This document shows positions 23,886 to 34,321 of a stretch of DNA of 64,000 nucleotides, piece by piece. The notes under the pieces are model-generated. The model saw only the letters and a list, made by a program, of their open reading frames with translations. It did no database searches and was not told the origin of the DNA. Source of the DNA: Collybiopsis luxurians FD-317 M1 (taxonomy: Eukaryota > Basidiomycota > Agaricomycetes > Agaricales > Omphalotaceae); contig KN834759.1 of the NCBI GenBank assembly GCA_000827265.1, forward strand, positions 291,666-355,665, written 5' to 3'. The number at the start of each line of letters is the position of its first letter. Positions within the stretch are counted from its first letter, which is position 1. The position numbers and the translations under genes were made by a program.

Positions 23886-25412
23886 CTAAGGTTCGTCATA
23901 TGAAGCCTCGCTCAGAGCCGCAATAACCGTCAAGTTTTCTAGCTGGAATTCTGAAAAATTACTATCAGTAGCTAGTTGGATTGTTGTGATATGCGAACTA
24001 AACAATCCTGAATCTGTGACCTTGTGAAGGTTGAACATGAGCCGCGACATCATTGTGACAGACATGCTTTCAAAAATGGACATTTGAACTTGAAGGACTC
24101 GCATATATCGATAAAGAAAGGTAATACCTGCTGGCAAATGTGGATAACATGCCCCGTGTATAGGGCTAGGTCACGGATAAGCATCAACTTGTTGCAACCG
24201 AGGCTATGTCAGACATACTAAAGGATACTAGAGCAGTTGTGGATTAGAGTTTGGAAGTAATGATTCATATATGGACACTCACATAGAATGTTGAGATATT
24301 GACCTGCAAACGGATATAAGGATACATTATTTGAGAAAATCAATCCTACACTAACCGCATTTGCAAAAGCCATCACGCTATGAATGAGAAGGGAATGAAT
24401 GGACTTTCTTCAACCAATTCATTCATCAAGAGACCTACCCAAAGTATAATGATCCTACAACAAGGTTAAATCAACAAGATCAAAGGAGGGAGGGTATGTT
24501 AATCCTTGCCATCGCGGAGAATTATATCAATCAAAAGTATCCTGAGTGGCCGCAGTTTGTGGTGGGTTTTGTAGGCTTTATGCAATGTCATTGCAAATAG
24601 CAAAAAATCATACAAAAACAAAGCCTCCCAAGCAGCTGCCTCTTCTGCAGATTGAATTGAGATGAGATTTCAAATAGTTGCTGGCAAAACCTACGGATAG
24701 ATCTGTATTGCAATGAGAAATTTTCTGCAAAGAGAAATTGAGATGATATTTTGCGCACGGAATGAGCGATAATTCTGTGTGACACCCCATGACAAGCTTT
24801 CCTGTAAGAAACCCTTCTGACCGACCAACAAAGATTGCAAACTAAAATGGACTCAGGTGAAAGCAAGTTTGGCAGGTAGGAAAAGGGAAAACTGACAAGC
24901 GATAAGGCTAACAGAATACAAGCGGTGGAAAGTAAAAGAGCTAATATACGTTTACTGCAATTATATAAGGCATATATGCGAATGGAAAGGAGCACTGGAG
25001 TGCAAACAGGTTCACTTCAGCTTTTGGGACTGATGAAATAAATCTTACTGCAAATTATGACTTGCGTCACAACGAGCAGGAGTTCGTGGAAGGTATGGAA
25101 CGGTCCACAGCTAACACAATCATCGCCGGTTTTCAACAGACAGATTTGATTATATCGCACCTCTGTTATGATGTTGACAGAAAATCAGACAAAGGTTGGC
25201 GAACTGGACTGAAAGGAGAAACTAACCGATTCAGTGAAATCGCCGGAGAACAGCGATACGGCTACGGCAATGTTCCCGAGTGCCGCAAAATAACGATTGA
25301 GAAAGAAAAGCACTGTACTTGCGCCCACTGGGCGTCTCCAAAAGAATAGAACCTCATCGGCTGCCAGCGCGTTCATTAGAACCCCATTGCTGTCCAGCAG
25401 AAATAAAAATTC
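23886..25412 (-). CDS. DUF6533-type seven-transmembrane protein
   Basis: A mushroom membrane-protein family of unknown role. The first recognised exon reads EVLFFWRRPVGASTVLFFLN then RYFAALGNIAVAV, the hallmark of the DUF6533 domain. The next exon, with a conserved Cys pair and FHELLLVVTQVII, leads to LLSIRIYALYNCSKRILALL, the family's R-x-Y-A-L-Y segment. A later exon reads AAAWEALFLYDFLLFAMTL, and the last, SVTMMSRLMFNLHK, is the usual seventh segment followed by a short tail. Five or more introns are needed. The 5' exon and the start codon were not resolved and may lie up to about 25.55 kb. No certain lesion was seen, but exon joints near 25190 need checking. Confidence 0.65.
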
Positions 25413-25764
25413 CTACAAAGTGTAAGGGTATGGTCCCAGTATAAGAACGCTAAAGATCGGCGTAAGATTGACCTAGATAGCGAAGCTAAAAAAGCCTACT
25501 TATCGAAAATAGAAACAGATAACTCTTTGGCAGCCTTTATGATTCATTAGAGCTTGGATTTTATTAATTTTGAAGGACGCACGCTTGCGCTGCTGCTAAA
25601 ACCTGTTCAGCATATGTCGAGTTCATGACCTGCTCGAATCGCGGCTGTCAAAGTCAAGAAGCAAAGTTCTTTTCTGGCACTGTTCTTATAGAATCATTAT
25701 TCGGAGATAGTCTCCACGTTGCCAAGTTACCAGGCTATGTACGTAGATCTTGAGCTAGCTGTTA

Positions 25765-25970
25765 CAGCTCGTCAGAAAAACCTAGGCCAAATTTTTTAAA
25801 ATGACATAGTTTTGCCGGTCGCACGGCTCGCTCCAAGTCTATAGGAATTACGAGAGGATTGGGGCCCAGCTGACAACCGGCTCAAATTTTGAATGGCGGC
25901 CACTGTCAGCTGCGAAGTTAGCTAATATGTCATCTTTGTTTTAAATTGGCCTAGGTTTTTCTGACGAGCT
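25765..25970. mobile_element. 206-bp MITE with TA target duplication
   Basis: The ends are 24-bp perfect inverted repeats beginning CAGCTCGTCAGAAAAACCTA, and similarity continues loosely for about 20 bp further inward. TA flanks both ends (25763-25764 and 25971-25972). Inside there is no open frame. This is a non-autonomous Tc1/mariner-like element by its target site. The near-perfect ends suggest it is younger than the repeats in the 38-54 kb island. Confidence 0.8.
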
Positions 25971-26442
25971 GTAACGAATATCAAAATCGCAATTTTCTAT
26001 GATTTACTCCCTTGATGTGATTCCTTTGATGTGATTAATCTCAAACCCTCAAATCCAACTCAAATCTACGAAACCGCGGGAACCAAACGCTGAGCTCTGA
26101 AAACAAGAATTCAACAGTACTCAAGAGTCAAGTAAGTATTTCTGATTCAGTTAGGCTTATAGCAAGCTAACGATGTACAATGTTGTATAATTGTCATGAT
26201 GGAAATCGGAGGTAGTTACGATGCGATCATGTGACTGCGAATGTTACGGTCGCAAGTGTACTGCCAGCCTTCAAACTCGTGCAAAAATTGGTAGAATTAT
26301 CAAATTCAATTTTGGAACTTGAAGACATATAAATCATAAGCTGCTTTGACCGTGCGTGGAATTGGGCACATACACCCGATTGAGGACTTTCCCACAGCCC
26401 TTCCATTTTTTTCAATTTCACTTTGTAAATTAGCATTTTGAT

Positions 26443-28268
26443 TTAATTGTGAATCACTGCACAGGATTTGTACGAACACCCGGACTCGTACACGCCACGC
26501 GATGGTCCACCCCGCAAGTAGGTCTGTACAGAAGCTGGATGGATTGCCTTTGCGGCGGCCTCTTCCATTTGTATATCGTCATTCTTCAACTTATTTCCTC
26601 GCATCCGTCTGTTCATGTCATTAACCCATGGCGAGATCTGTATATTTTGAATTCTTTGCATGCTATATCTCCACACATTGAGGGGCCACCAGGAGTTCTC
26701 GTGCTGGAAAGCTAGAGCGAAATATAAAATCGCAGCAGTGAGTGGAAACACGATAATAGGATAAAGCGTCCAGTTGGTTTGGTCTGGCCCAATTCATTTC
26801 ACATTCGTACTAAAAATACCCTAGTTCAATAGAGTTAAGTGATCAGCTATTAGTCAAGAGATGATACAAATCTAACCGCGATTAGTGTTCTCTGGGTTTG
26901 CCGCGGGGGTATCTTGTGCCGGATTCCTGTCCCGGAAGGGATTATAGTGACGGCGTCTAGCAGAATCTGCAGCTTGAGAGTCTGCATAGTAGTGATGGCA
27001 TCCGAATAAGAATGGAAAATGCGATCGTCATGAGTGACTTGAGAATATAGGTTGCCATGGACATAATTGACTGTAGCGCCATTAAGGTAAGCCCCGCTCA
27101 AATTATATCCGCCTGCAAAGTCATCATTCCATGCTCCAGGAGTTGGTGTACTAAAAAGAAGTGTGACTGTTTTCGGGAAATGATCCAGCATTGAACGATA
27201 ACTCATTAAGGAGTTACGAATTTCATGCAACTCTCTTGTCAATGTTGTAGATGGATTTCCAAGGATTTCCAATTCCTAAATATTTTTGCATAATTGCATG
27301 AGGACAACAATTCCTGAAAGAGGTCAATGCTACTTAGTACTCACCAGGTCATTAAGGTGTACATAAATTATCTCGAATGCATCAAACCAAGCATAGATGG
27401 TGTACCAAAGGATGGGAGGCACAGCAAACATTGGGTTTTCTGTTCTGAGAAATGAATGCTCCCGGACATCCTCCTCCTTGGCTTGTTCAAACCATTCAAG
27501 CAGAGAGCTACTGAGATCAACATTGGAGTTTGGTAGGTATGTGACGAGTGTGCTGCAAAAGCGGGCCCTTGGGTCACTTTGTGTCATTGTTTCTGTGCTG
27601 TGGTCCATAGTATCCACTCTCTTCCTGCCAACCCTTTGGTAGACCGAACTGGGAGTACTCGGCAGTGTCCTTATTATATCTCTCTTTGACTCGTACCACG
27701 TAGATGCCGATGAACTCAAGGAACACATGCTCTGAAAAGGAGGACTTAGCTTTCAGTTTCACAAAATTCAATGTTCACGAACTATAAACGTCCACGGCTG
27801 CTTTGGGATCCTGGGGCTTTACAACCCGCAAAAAAGGTAGAGTGATCCTGATATCTGTCTTGTTTGCGCGAGCAATATTTTTAAAACATGCTGATCATCA
27901 CTCACGGTCTCCAGTGGCTGATCGCCTATCTTGAACATGAGATACTTCCCGGCGGCCGCAATAGAGTTCAGAGTTTTTATCGATGTTGTAGCTGAGGAAA
28001 GGAATTATTATGATCAATCTAGGATAAGCAGGCCCGATGCTCACCAATCATTCAAATCATTCAGTATTACACGGGACTTGTTATCGTTTGCAAGAAAGAA
28101 AATTCTCGCAATCACATCGTTGGCAGCTCCCAGAGTTACATGAAGTGGACTATCCATGGTTTCAGGTTTCTTTTCGAAGTCATCCCAAGACCATGAATGG
28201 GGGCAACGCCGCAGTACTGCGTAACCGGGCAGTCGACGCCCTGACACTGCAGAGGAGTTTCTTTCCAT
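26443..28268 (-). CDS. CorA-like membrane protein, uncharacterised fungal family
   Basis: Several exons from an ATG at 28268 give a soluble N-terminal region, a helical middle and a hydrophobic C-terminus. The middle exon (about 27720-27340) ends FEIIYVHLNDL. The next reads ELHEIRNSLMSYRSMLDHFP and KTVTLLFSTPTPGAWNDD, similar in pattern to fungal proteins annotated as CorA-like Mg2+ transporters. The last exon holds the hydrophobic FPLTAAILYFALAFQ, followed by a basic tail. The GMN loop motif of true CorA channels was not found, so ion transport is unproven. Exon borders between 27730 and 28030 and near 26760-26870 are unsure. A gene fragmenting into pseudogene cannot be excluded. Confidence 0.5.
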
Positions 28269-28418
28269 TGTTTGTTTAATGCATAAAATATGAGTTCAGG
28301 CTTTTATATAAAGGCCCAACCTAGACATAGACCTTGCCATAGATAGATAGATGCTTGTCTTTTCGCCTGAGGTGACAGATTATTGTTTCACGTCCTGCAC
28401 TTCTGTCCACATACTGTA

Positions 28419-28536
28419 CCATTTCGATCAGCTCGGCAGTCACAATTTTCAAAGACCGCGCCAATAATTTTCGTTTGATTTTTCGAATGTATTTCTGGGC
28501 GCTAATTGTGGGAATCTGCCGAACTGATCGAAATGG
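28419..28536. mobile_element. 118-bp MITE with TA target duplication
   Basis: Terminal inverted repeats CCATTTCGATCAGCTCGGCAG and its imperfect complement at the right end match over about 20 bases with one mismatch. TA dinucleotides border both ends (28417-28418 and 28537-28538). There is no coding capacity. The ends are unrelated to those of the elements at 1.56 and 25.77 kb, so this is a third family. Confidence 0.75.
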
Positions 28537-28954
28537 TACTAGTACTACTAAGTATGCAACGACAGTTTATAAATACGCTGCACTGACAGGTATCTCGACC
28601 AGCGTCGTTCATTAGCACCTCCGAGTCATTCACATTCGTACCTGAGTATTGCACCGCGCAAATTTTACAGAGCCACATTCACTTATTACGGTGCTCTCAA
28701 AGCTCAAACAAAGCTCAAATTAAAGCAATGTTCAGACCCGGTCCGGATAGGGCTAGCAGAGGGTCTTCCAAACTCTGGACGGTCAGGGGTGGATTTGGGG
28801 TAGAGTTACGCGCTAGGTCTCTGCACGCCACAGGCGTGTCAGGCAGGTTAGGGTCTTGGCCCCTCGTATGTTACTACGTATGGGTTGGTCAGCGTGCATG
28901 GCCCTCAGCCTCACGATTCCGAAGTAATCCCATTCTCCACGACGCCTATTTTCT

Positions 28955-29215
28955 ACAAAGAGACAAAGCAAGCGCAGGGACGGAAAGACGATGCTGTTGA
29001 AGGTTTCGGTATGTCATCCACCTCTGCTGGCGGTCAATCTTGAGCGCACTAGTTGATATCGAGATGCTCGCTCCCTTACTCTTTTCTGCAATGTGTTCGG
29101 GTTGTCTAACATTCATAGCTGCACGTACACTCGACATCCCTAGGACAATCGAGATGAAAAGGAAGTCTTCTAGGTGCAGGATCTTCAAATACTGTATTTC
29201 TACGTATGCATAATG
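28955..29215 (+). pseudogene. Decayed copy of the 2OG oxygenase 3' end
   Basis: This piece matches the end of the oxygenase gene (about 22645-22890): the AKQAQEQ...VKGFG exon end, the intron, and the last exon with its basic tail and CTTCAAATAC. The catalytic exons are absent. In-frame stops interrupt the last exon (TAG replaces CAG after the DEKEVF-like residues). It is joined to a full copy of the convergent Q/E-rich gene. Confidence 0.75.
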
Positions 29216-29898
29216 TACAGTATGAGTACAAAATTACTTGATACTTGACGGCTCTTAGATCGACGAGGGAGGAGACGCAACGGTGATCGCTTAACGCCTA
29301 CATAGAAAATAATCAGGATAACTGGAACGAGAAATAGACTAGGGACGCACAAGAGTGACAAGGTCAGATCTCCGCGAACGCGAGCCTTTAGCTCGACAGC
29401 TACATCCATATTCAGGTCAAGTCGTAGCTTCAGCGGTTCATCTCCTCCTTTTCCTTCTCCTTCTCCTTCTCCTTCTTCCTCATCCCCTTTGGCCCGTTGT
29501 TGCTGAAGCTGTTGCTGTGGCTGCTTTTCTTCTCCTCCTCGTCCTCCTGTATGTTGCAATGCTTGAGGGTTGCGGTTCTCTGATTCCCCTATGCCATGCA
29601 GCCTGTCCCTTCTATGTTTATGCTCTCCGCGTTGTCGAGGAGCGGTGCTGACACTGCGCGAATGGGATCGGGACAGGGATTCAGGTTGCTGCTTCTGCTC
29701 CTGCTCCTGCTCCTGCCGCTGAGGAGCGGGTTCTGGTTCTTGTTCAGAGTGGGGTTCGGTTCCGAGATTGCGATCGGGGTTCGGTCCAGAAGAAGAGGAA
29801 GAACGCGAGGATGCTCTGGATTGGGCAGGGGACTGTGCGGGGGTATTAGCATTCGATTGTGGGTTGGTACGCTGACCGGGTTTGGGTGAAGATGACAT
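29200..29898 (-). CDS. Hypothetical Q/E/S-rich protein with C-terminal hydrophobic segment
   Basis: From an ATG at 29898 (MSSSPKPGQRTNPQSN) the frame stays open to 29200. The first half is rich in Ser, Gln, Glu, Pro and Arg, with EQEQEQ and RSHSRS runs. A QQQLQQQ stretch and a Glu/Gly repeat (EEGEGEGEGKGG) come next. A patterned segment EPLKLRLDLNMDVAVELKAR then precedes a hydrophobic stretch SLFLVPVILIIFYVGV and a basic tail. The patterned segment recurs in the decayed copy at 23 kb, which suggests it is the conserved part of the family. Function unknown. The hydrophobic segment could be a membrane anchor or the product of a lost stop codon. Confidence 0.5.
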   Translation of the reverse strand: MSSSPKPGQRTNPQSNANTPAQSPAQSRASSRSSSSSGPNPDRNLGTEPHSEQEPEPAPQRQEQEQEQKQQPESLSRSHSRSVSTAPRQRGEHKHRRDRLHGIGESENRNPQALQHTGGRGGEEKQPQQQLQQQRAKGDEEEGEGEGEGKGGDEPLKLRLDLNMDVAVELKARVRGDLTLSLLCVPSLFLVPVILIIFYVGVKRSPLRLLPRRSKSRQVSSNFVLILYIMHT

Positions 29899-30507
29899 TT
29901 CGATACAAAGTTTCCAGGTGGGAACATTGGTCTGCTTTCTTAAATAAGTTGAAGTCGGCCACTCCAAAAGTGACGGTACGATGAGTTCTTGGTTGCTCTT
30001 GACGGCGGCGGTTCAGATGTTTCGTCAGTCTGACGAGGTCCGTTAGTGTCACGTGACGTTATATTGTATGAAGTTTGAACGCGTCGCGCTGTATGTACGC
30101 GTTTGAACTTAAACTGATACTCCATTCCGTTCGGTCGAAGCGTATTTCATGCATTTTTGGCTGGAAAGCTTCCAGAGCATGCGTGCTTTTTTATTTTCTT
30201 CTTTACTTTTGCTCACTGAACAGCGAATCAGAGTCGAGACTGCCAGTCAAAATTCAAGTGATCATCCCGTCCTTGCTCCCAAAGTAAATTTACCGGATCT
30301 CGAAGGGTATTACACGCGGCATATATAATTCTGGACGCGACGACCCTCTTTCACGATGATTCACAAGCCGTTTCGATATAAGTTTGTAACATTGAACAAG
30401 AACAGCTTCCCGCTCTTATCGGAATGGCTTTCTCAAGTTCCTTGGCCCAGGTTTGAAATTCCTTAGTATTCACTGAGAGGAAGGGATGCATCCGATGTAC
30501 CTAGATT

Positions 30508-31035
30508 CTAGAACAAATTCGACCCATTCGGGGACAAAGTGGCTCCAGGGCTACGGTAATGCAGCGGCACGTGCGATGTGCTCAAAAATCCAGCTTCAAC
30601 TTTCTCCTTGTCATACGAGTACATACAACAAGTCTGGAGGGACTCAGGATATCCTCGGAACAAGCAGTGCCCACCCCGGCTTTCAACGTTGATAATCATC
30701 TCTCGTCGCGGATTTTCTTGCATAATTTCAAACGCGAACCAGTGTTTTCGCGTGCTTTCAATTGATATATCCGTTACCTCCGCCGCTCCTTGGCTAATCC
30801 AAAAAAAATTACCCAGCCTCAGCATGGATGCACAAGGAACAACCGTTTCAGTGCTAGCTTCCGTTACTCTTTTCCGAACTCGGCGTACAGTCCCTGGTCC
30901 AAATGTAGGCGAATTCCTAGGGTTTTGGCCAGTTTGTGTCCGAACTACATAGGACAAGACCATCATTTTCTGTAGTCTTAAGGGTCTCCGAACTATAGAT
31001 GATGAACACATCGTTGCACGGCATTTTAACGGCAA
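30508..31035 (-). CDS. Hypothetical protein fragment
   Basis: An open minus-strand frame, usable from an internal ATG near 31010, reads like a folded protein (RLGNFFWISQGAAEVTDISI, then RKHWFAFEIMQE). No family was recognised and no partner exons were fixed. It lies directly upstream of, and divergent from, the secreted kinase-like gene. It could be a short gene, an exon of a longer one or a chance frame. Confidence 0.3.
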   Translation of the reverse strand: MPLKCRATMCSSSIVRRPLRLQKMMVLSYVVRTQTGQNPRNSPTFGPGTVRRVRKRVTEASTETVVPCASMLRLGNFFWISQGAAEVTDISIESTRKHWFAFEIMQENPRREMIINVESRGGHCLFRGYPESLQTCCMYSYDKEKVEAGFLSTSHVPLHYRSPGATLSPNGSNLF

Positions 31036-31190
31036 TTTATTGGAAATACCATTTAGGCGGCGGCCAAATAATACGCCTAGAGGGCGCACTATTTAAGCCG
31101 ACTGACTTCGTTGAGAAACGCCACCTGGTGTCCTCCCCTTCCTTTCCTTCCTGCCATTCTCTCTGCTGGTCAGAGCGTCTGAACATCATC

Positions 31191-32229
31191 ATGAACTCCT
31201 TCCAAAGGCTCCTTTCAATTCTCTTGGTTGTTAATGCCAGCTCTCTCTTTCTTACCGTCTCCCTTGCTGCACCGACTTTGGAAGCTCGAAAAGGACAGAG
31301 TGGATCTGAAGGCAGTACCTTATCTTCCTTGCTGGGTGCTAACTTTGTGGTAAGCTTTCGTGTGCGCCTTGGGCTCAACGTGAACGTCCCTGATGATCCT
31401 CCGCGCGACTAATAGCGGGATTGGATCGGAGGTGTCTATGGCCTCGATAGTCTCAGTGCAGCGGATAAGCAAGCTTTTTGTAAGTTTCAAATTTGTACTT
31501 GACGCCATCTTGCTCATTCTATATTAGCAAAAACCCTTACTGGGGTAACTGTTGGTGCCCCATTGCCGAATGCCGAAGGAGAGAACAATGATGGGTTAGC
31601 TGTGTTGTCTGGAACGTACGAAGGCCATCCTGGGGCCAGCGTCATCGCGAAAGCCATGAAAGCTGCCGACACGAAGGCCTTAGCTGAAGTCAAAGCGATG
31701 AAGACCTTAATGCCGGACGTTTTCATCGATTCCGGATTGGTTGCGGGCTGGCCGAAATCGAAATCGGCTCCCGGGCCCGTCATACTTATGAAGAAGGTTC
31801 CTGGACAGCCAATCGAGCATATCGACGAGTGGGAGAAAGCCAGTGAACAGGCTAAGAAAACAATTTACAAGGCTGTGGAAACCAAGGTTTGCGAGCAAGT
31901 CGTGAAATGGGCCATGGAAAAGAAAGTTCTTTTCGCGTAAGTAGCCAATGCTTTTCAGCCGATATTTCAACTCACTCGTCTTTGTTCTAGCGACTTTCAT
32001 CCTGAAAATGTTCTCGTTCAAATACAAGGTGGACACCTCACTTCCATGCACATGATTGACCCTGGTTATCCCGGTGTATTTCACGTGAAGCCCACCGTGA
32101 AAGAAGCTGACGTCGTGAGTAACAGCTGAAGACTTCATTCCTGCCGCGTCTGTCTTACTAAGAGTTGTTCACCAACAGAAACAATGGTGTGCAGCTCGTT
32201 TCGAAGCTTTATGGGAAGACTTACTATGA
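31191..32229 (+). CDS. Secreted kinase-fold protein
   Basis: Five exons join in frame: 31191-31349, 31416-31479, 31528-31936, 31991-32114 and 32179-32229, giving 268 residues. The N-terminus is a clear signal peptide (MNSFQRLLSILLVVNASSLF ... LAAP), followed by LEARKG, a possible dibasic processing point. The body has a small kinase-like layout: Lys in ASVIAKAMKA, Glu in LAEVKAMK, a catalytic-loop-like ADFHPENVLV keeping the Asp and Asn of D-x-x-x-x-N, and IDPGYPG in place of DFG. The usual HRD/HGD is FAD. Residue pattern and length suit small aminoglycoside-phosphotransferase/RIO-like folds, but a phosphate-transfer activity outside the cell is an inference. A TATTTAAG box lies near 31090. 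No lesion. Confidence 0.8.
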
Positions 32230-32911
32230 GCGCTGTATTGTACACTCAATATTAATTGATTGATTTGCCTTTGGACCTGCAAGTTCTGACTGGACTCGGG
32301 GACGGCTTACGAGTGTTTTCAGTAGGGAAGGACGGCCTACTTAGGAACGGCTGGTGTGAGGCAGCGATGACTCTTGTGACACGCTACCTATGCTCCGTAA
32401 CCAAGATCTTCGAGCGAATAAGATCGAGAAGGATATTAAGCAAACGCCGCATTAGTAATTATTCTGCGAGAGGCCAGTGGTCTGAACTGAAAATTGGTCG
32501 TTGAATGGAGCTGGACCGACCTGATCCCAATCAGCGACTCGAAAGATGCTGTCGAAATTAAAAGGCACCGTGGGCATGACAAGGTTCACGCCCTTTCTGG
32601 TATATTCTGATAACTTTAATCAGGCGTTCTTAGAAGAGGTAACTAGAATCGCGGCGGGAGGGAAGCGTTGTTTGGTGATAAGCGCTCGCCGAGGTAACCC
32701 TGCCGCCAAAGAATCCCCTGCAAGTCTCGCCCGCGGCATTCTAAGCCTCTTCACTGGCGCAGAAATTGAGTAGATTGGATGCTGAAAGTGCGCGATGATC
32801 ATAGCACATAACTCCTAATGCGCGTCAAGCGAGTCCCGACTAGCTCAGTATCTCAGTTCTATGGCGGTTATCACTTCATTTCGGTCTCGTTATAACGATA
32901 TGACTACCAAT
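32230..32911. other. Intergenic, one 75-codon frame of unknown value
   Basis: A plus-strand frame at 32546-32773 encodes 75 residues (MLSKLKGTVGMTRFTPFLVY ...) with no recognisable domain. The rest holds the 3' flanks of the kinase-like gene and of the first 7TM gene. Confidence 0.3.
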
Positions 32912-34321
32912 CTACCTAGATTCTTGGTCATTAGTAGGCTTGAGGGCATCTCCGTCCGTCGCATCTTTTTTTCGCTGGAAAACACCAACGTAAACCTGAA
33001 GGATATCCTACAAACGGCCAGAATTACGCAACAGTAATTTTTTAGAAAGGTATAGAACATACCCTTTGTGTTCCAAATAAAAGCGCTACAGAGAGTGGAA
33101 CTACCAGTAAACTATGGTCAGTGATAGTTATCCATAGAAAATAAGGAATGTGTGGTACTGATTGCTAGCGCTTGCATTGAAACAAGATGTTCTGCGGTAT
33201 TTTCCGGCATGAGGTACGGGATCGTGATGCTTTAAGGGTGTAGCATGACATATTAGTCCGAGTCACAGAGACTACGCGTTGAACAGAGAAGCTATGCAGA
33301 CCGTGAGGCTTACCTGACCGCGATAAAACCAATCAACGTATACACAATCACCCGTATGAAAAGGCTGAAGGGAAAGATATCTTGTGAGAGTCTTTGTCGG
33401 ACTTCATGGAACGCCTGACGCCTTTTCCAAAGAAAATGTGCAGTGTATACTAGATAGATGTCCACGAGAGTGTCAGATAGCCGGGTATTTATGGACGAGT
33501 AGTACTACCCACTTTCCACAGCAGTGAAGAGAACTACAAAAGTGATAACGGTCCCTCCGACAAACAGCGATCTATCGATAGCTCAACGTCGTTATCCAAT
33601 TGAACGTGGACTTGAGGAAGAGAACATACGGTAACTTCGACTCTATGTGACAATAAATACCATTTTCACGTTGAATCAACGTCGCATCCGACAATCCATA
33701 CTAGAAAGATTAGCCTTTTTGCAGAAGACGATAACAGAGACTCACAAAGATTACACTCCAGAAGGTGATTCCGTGTATAATGGGAGTCAGAAAGAGCAGC
33801 TGAAGAAGCAAGATATCCCTGTTACGAGAGATCTAAAGTTTGGCTGTGAGGCCCATACCCAAAAAACATTTCGTTCCCTAATCCTTCGGCCCAAAAGGGC
33901 AGAACTGAGTCTCCAGTACAGCTCCATAAAAGAATGATAAGTAAAATGTAGTAACTCGAATTAAATACTCACCTCAATATGGAATACAAATCCTGCAACT
34001 GCCCCTCTATCATGTCGAAATTCCAGTTTCAATGAACATCCTTCCAATACCGAAGTGGCATTAATGTACTCACCCGGAGGGAGCAGCATAAATGGCGCCT
34101 GCCTGAAACGTACAAAGAGCCAATGGAGGCTCTTCCTTTGAAAACTGATGCCCAATAAGAAGCAGATATGATATGCAGTACACAATAAAGAAGAACAACA
34201 AGTTGTACCAAGTCTTCATACGACTGACCGACTTGGAGAGAGCCGCTGTAGTGAAGGGGATGAGTAGGGAGATCAGGGCAAGGGATTGAAGAATGTCGAA
34301 GATGACTATCGGAGAGGTCAT
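32912..34321 (-). CDS. Fungal 7TM (GPCR-like) membrane protein, copy 1
   Basis: First of three paralogs in the window (others at 35.7 and 54.9 kb). It starts at the ATG at 34321 (MTSPIVIFDILQSLALISLL). Exon 1 carries TM1 and TM2 and ends FQAGAIYAAPSG. The next exons read GAVAGFVFHIE, LYWRLSSALLGRRI, LLFLTPIIHGITFW, then a loop with GIYCHIESKLPYVLF, TM5, VYTAHFLWKRR with TM6, and the short TM7 piece IPLSVALLFGTQR before DILQVYV and a basic tail. About nine exons are joined by GT/AG sites at the same places as in the other copies. Seven hydrophobic segments fit a receptor-like topology, but neither ligand nor G-protein coupling is known. The conserved W-K-R-R loop is cytosolic by charge. No clear lesion. 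Confidence 0.75.
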
